Below the pieces are notes generated by a model, which did no database searches, had not been told where the DNA came from, and was given only the letters and a program-made list of their open reading frames with translations. The position numbers and the translations under genes were made by a program. This document shows, piece by piece, positions 12,195 through 14,891 of a stretch of DNA of 14,891 bases. The DNA lies in NCBI GenBank assembly GCA_014872655.1, contig WHHJ01000050.1, positions 1-14,891 of the forward strand, read 5' to 3'. This DNA is from Clostridia bacterium. Lineage in GTDB: Bacteria > Bacillota > Clostridia > Oscillospirales > UBA644. Every line of letters starts with the position of its first letter. Positions within the stretch are counted from its first letter, which is position 1.

Positions 12195-14357
12195 ATGGAT
12201 TTTGTAAAAGTCTTGTCAGAGCAGTTTCAGCTTCGCCGCGATCATGCGGAAAATATCATTGCTTTAATTGATGAGGGAAATACGATTCCGTTTATTGCAC
12301 GGTATCGCAAAGAGATGACTGGTTCTTGTGACGATCAGGTTCTGCGGGAGTTTTCGGAGCGGCTTGCATATCTTCGAAATTTGGAAAAGCGCAAGCAGGA
12401 AGTACAGGCTTCGATTGAAGAGCAGGGAAAATTAACTCCAGAGCTGCAGGAGGCTATTGCGCAAGCCGGCACACTGGCGGAAATTGAAGACTTGTACCGT
12501 CCGTATAAACCTAAAAGACGAACCCGCGCAACCGTGGCTAAAGAAAAAGGTTTGCAGCCGCTTGCCGATTTACTGATGGGGCAATCGGTGATGGAAGGTT
12601 CTTTAGAACAGCTGGCGGCAGAATATATTTCTGTTGAGAAAGGCGTTGAAAATGAAGAGCAGGCATTAGCCGGAGCTTCGGATATTATTGCGGAGATCGT
12701 TTCTGATGATGCAGAAGCTCGTAAACAAGTCAAGCAGATTCTTTATTCCAAGGGGACGGTTCGAACTTCCGGGGATGAATCAGTCGATTCGGTATATACC
12801 ATGTATTATGACTACAATGAACCGGTATCAAAGATTCCCAGTCATCGGATATTGGCGATCAACCGAGGCGAGAAAGAAGAGTTTTTAAAAGTTCGTATTG
12901 ATTGTGATGAAGAAATTTGCTTAAATGTATTATATCAGTTGTTTTTAAAGCCGGACAGTATCAGTACTGAGTTTTGTCGTTTAGCCTGTGCCGATGCGTG
13001 GAGTCGATTGATCCAACCATCTGTAGAACGTGAAATTCGCAATGATTTAACAGATCGTGCCTGTGAACAGGCTATTAAAATGTTTGGAGTAAATTTAAAA
13101 CCGTTATTGATGCAGCCGCCGATTCGGAATAAAACCGTTTTGGCAGTGGACCCCGCATATCGGACAGGGTGTAAGATTGCTGTCGTTGATGCAACTGGCA
13201 AGGTATTGGATACCGGGGTGATATATCCGACACCCCCTCAAAATAAAGTCGAACAAGCCGCTCAAAAAATCCGGGAATGGGTTTCGCAGTTTGATGTGGA
13301 TTGTATTTCTATCGGAAATGGTACAGCGTCAAAAGAAGCTGAGATTTTTGTGGCACAGACACTGAAAACATTAGATAAAAAAGTGACTTATATGGTGGTC
13401 AATGAAGCAGGGGCATCTGTTTATTCGGCTTCTAAACTGGGTGCAGCGGAGTTCCCGGAGTACGATGTGTCTTTGCGTAGTGCCGTTTCGATTGCTCGTC
13501 GTCTTCAGGATCCGCTGGCGGAGTTGGTCAAAATTGACCCGAAATCGATCGGTGTCGGACAATACCAACATGATATGCCGCAGGCCCGGTTAGATGAGTC
13601 CCTGCGCGGTGTTGTTGAAGATTGTGTCAATAGTGTTGGGGTTGAACTCAATACGGCTTCGGCTTCTTTGCTGTCTTATGTTTCAGGCCTAAGTGCGGCC
13701 GTGGCCAAAAATATCGTGGCATATCGGGAAGAAAATGGTGCTTTTCGATCTCGTACAGAATTGAAAAAAGTCAGCAAATTGGGGCCCAAGGCCTATGAGC
13801 AGTGTGCCGGCTTTTTACGCATTGCGGATGGAAAGAATCGTTTGGACAATACAGCAGTGCATCCCGAGAGTTATGACAGTGCTCAAAAACTTTTGGAACT
13901 GTTTGGTTTTAAAGTAGAAGACGTTTCCGGCGATACATTGGCTGAACTGCCGCGATTGGTAGAAAAATACGGCCGTCAAAAAGCTGCCGAACAATGCGGT
14001 ATCGGGCTTCCGACGTTAATGGATATGCTGACGGAACTTTCAAAACCCGGGCGCGATATCCGGGATGAACTCCCGGCGCCGCTGTTGCGCAGTGATATTA
14101 TGGATATGAATGACCTAAAGCCGGGCATGGAATTGACTGGGACGGTTCGCAACGTAATTGATTTTGGCGCATTTGTTGATATCGGGGTTCATCAGGACGG
14201 CTTGGTTCATATTTCGGAAATATCGGATAAATATATTAAACATCCGTCTGAAGTGCTTAAAGTAGGAGATATCGTGAAGGTTGTTGTTTTGTCTGTAGAT
14301 CCTGTTAAAAAAAGAATCTCTCTTTCGATGAAGCAACAGACCAAATCTTCTCAGTAA
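12195..14357 (+). CDS. tex: Tex family transcription accessory protein (S1 RNA-binding domain)
   Basis: The 720-residue protein has the complete Tex layout: N-terminal helical Tex region (1-~300, with NTIPFIARYRKEMTG near 30), a YqgF-like RNase H fold starting VLAVDPAYRTG (near 314), a helix-hairpin-helix pair (about 484-543; NTASASLLSYVSGL..KNIVAYRE), and a C-terminal S1 domain (about 642-713; GTVRNVIDFGAFVDIGVHQD is its start). Tex is the bacterial relative of Spt6, binds nucleic acid and influences transcription and stress tolerance; its exact role is not settled. The ribosome site AAGGGAG (12181-12187) fits the ATG at 12195. Full length, no apparent defects. Confidence 0.95.
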   Translation: MDFVKVLSEQFQLRRDHAENIIALIDEGNTIPFIARYRKEMTGSCDDQVLREFSERLAYLRNLEKRKQEVQASIEEQGKLTPELQEAIAQAGTLAEIEDLYRPYKPKRRTRATVAKEKGLQPLADLLMGQSVMEGSLEQLAAEYISVEKGVENEEQALAGASDIIAEIVSDDAEARKQVKQILYSKGTVRTSGDESVDSVYTMYYDYNEPVSKIPSHRILAINRGEKEEFLKVRIDCDEEICLNVLYQLFLKPDSISTEFCRLACADAWSRLIQPSVEREIRNDLTDRACEQAIKMFGVNLKPLLMQPPIRNKTVLAVDPAYRTGCKIAVVDATGKVLDTGVIYPTPPQNKVEQAAQKIREWVSQFDVDCISIGNGTASKEAEIFVAQTLKTLDKKVTYMVVNEAGASVYSASKLGAAEFPEYDVSLRSAVSIARRLQDPLAELVKIDPKSIGVGQYQHDMPQARLDESLRGVVEDCVNSVGVELNTASASLLSYVSGLSAAVAKNIVAYREENGAFRSRTELKKVSKLGPKAYEQCAGFLRIADGKNRLDNTAVHPESYDSAQKLLELFGFKVEDVSGDTLAELPRLVEKYGRQKAAEQCGIGLPTLMDMLTELSKPGRDIRDELPAPLLRSDIMDMNDLKPGMELTGTVRNVIDFGAFVDIGVHQDGLVHISEISDKYIKHPSEVLKVGDIVKVVVLSVDPVKKRISLSMKQQTKSSQ

Positions 14358-14419
14358 AAAGTATTTCCGTAAATCGTTTTACAGGAATATTGGTTATTAT
14401 ATCAAAGGGAGAACAAGAT

Positions 14420-14737
14420 ATGGCTTTTCATTTGATTGATTTGGAGCAATGGGATCGAAAAGAATATTATGAGCATTATGCAAAAAAGGTTCGTTGCGGA
14501 TATTCTATAACCGTTCATTTAGATATTAGTACGTTAGTCAATGAAAGATTGTATCCGGCTATGTTATGGCTGCTGACCGATACGGTCAATGAGCACCAGG
14601 CCTTTCGTTATACAAATTCTTCGGGGCAGGTCGGCTTTTTTGATGATATGCATCCCAGCTATACGATTTTTAATCGTGAAAATAAGAATTTTTCCGTCAT
14701 TTGGACAGAGTTTCATCAAGAGTACAACATTTTCTGA
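14420..14737 (+). pseudogene. Truncated chloramphenicol acetyltransferase-like protein (N-terminal half)
   Basis: A 105-residue reading frame whose sequence follows the CAT (CatA-type) family from its start: DLEQWDRKEYYEHY (7-20), CGYSITVHLD (26-35), RLYPAML (43-49), HQAFRY (59-64), MHPSYTIF (77-84) and FSVIWTEFHQEY (91-102). The family is about 210-220 residues, so roughly half is missing. The stop at 14735-14737 follows the TTTT run (14730-14733). Removing one base there opens a frame to 14831 with only weak CAT likeness. The HHxxxDG catalytic His would lie beyond the window's end, so it cannot be judged. AAAGGGAG (14404-14411) supports ATG 14420 over an earlier in-frame start at 14390. Known relatives acetylate chloramphenicol; activity is not expected from this fragment. 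Confidence 0.72.
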
Positions 14738-14891
14738 ACTCTTTATATTAGAAAAAGCAAGTCATTGTAATTATATTTTTAATAGTAATGATTTTTATAA
14801 TAAGTTAAATGATTTTTTGGTAGAACAATAACTTACAAATAGCAGACTGGTATTTGGTGGAACATACAAAAGCATGGGATATACCTAATAC
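14738..14891 (+). other. AT-rich tail after the truncated CAT-like frame
   Basis: No frame shows a convincing continuation of the acetyltransferase. One frame (to 14831) encodes about 33 residues with many Asn and Phe. Another is open from about 14824 to the window edge (...QIADWYLVEH) without a good start. It may be decayed coding sequence or the beginning of the next feature. Nothing here is assignable. Confidence 0.3.

Noticed and set aside
11989..12207. Open frame across the palindromic element into tex
   Set aside because: Its start is in the distal promoter and its sequence is explained by inverted repeats and -10 motifs. No ribosome site.
14361..14392. GTAAA/TTTAC stem between tex and the CAT-like gene
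   Set aside because: Short stem with a bulge and no T-run. It does not justify a terminator call.

Overview
The window reads as chromosomal DNA of a low-to-middle GC member of the Bacillota, most likely class Clostridia. The signs are near-consensus sigma-A promoters, strong AGGAGG-type ribosome sites, intrinsic terminators, a TPP riboswitch, an ECF-type vitamin transporter and a DUF4364-like protein. I cannot name a genus from the sequence. I see no rRNA, tRNA, CRISPR array, insertion sequence or phage gene.

Layout. (1) Positions 1-2864, + strand, form a coenzyme A salvage operon. It holds the tail of an unidentified gene, a degenerate type III pantothenate kinase homologue (CoaX-like), a pantothenate ECF transporter S component (PanT), an intact type II pantothenate kinase (CoaW) and a cytidine/blasticidin-S-deaminase-like enzyme, and ends at an intrinsic terminator. 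(2) Positions 2983-6051, - strand, form a thiamine-precursor uptake operon. A consensus promoter and a TPP riboswitch with terminator are followed by a YkoF-type thiamine-binding protein, a permease (ThiX), a lipoprotein (ThiY) and an ATPase (ThiZ). (3) Positions 6061-8433, - strand, carry a compact cluster: a DUF4364-like winged-helix protein, a long coiled-coil protein, an orphan fumarase-type beta subunit and two tiny single-span membrane proteins. (4) Positions 8462-9966 hold a divergent pair, mmcQ/yjbR (-) and galE (+), each with its own recognisable promoter. (5) Positions 10257-10910 hold an AT-rich SAM methyltransferase followed by strong terminators. (6) Positions 11163-11888 hold a FabG-type short-chain reductase on the - strand. 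(7) Positions 11989-14357 hold tex, preceded by two extended -10 promoters that bracket a palindromic element. (8) Positions 14420-14737 hold the N-terminal half of a chloramphenicol-acetyltransferase-like protein that stops early.

The main theme is vitamin-cofactor salvage: pantothenate import and phosphorylation on one strand, and thiamine-pyrimidine import under TPP control on the other, meeting at a bidirectional terminator. The most unusual items are the CoaX homologue that has lost most of its catalytic motifs beside an intact type II kinase, the palindromic element with duplicated -10 motifs upstream of tex, a 32-residue micro-ORF overlapping the fumarase-subunit gene, and the truncated acetyltransferase.
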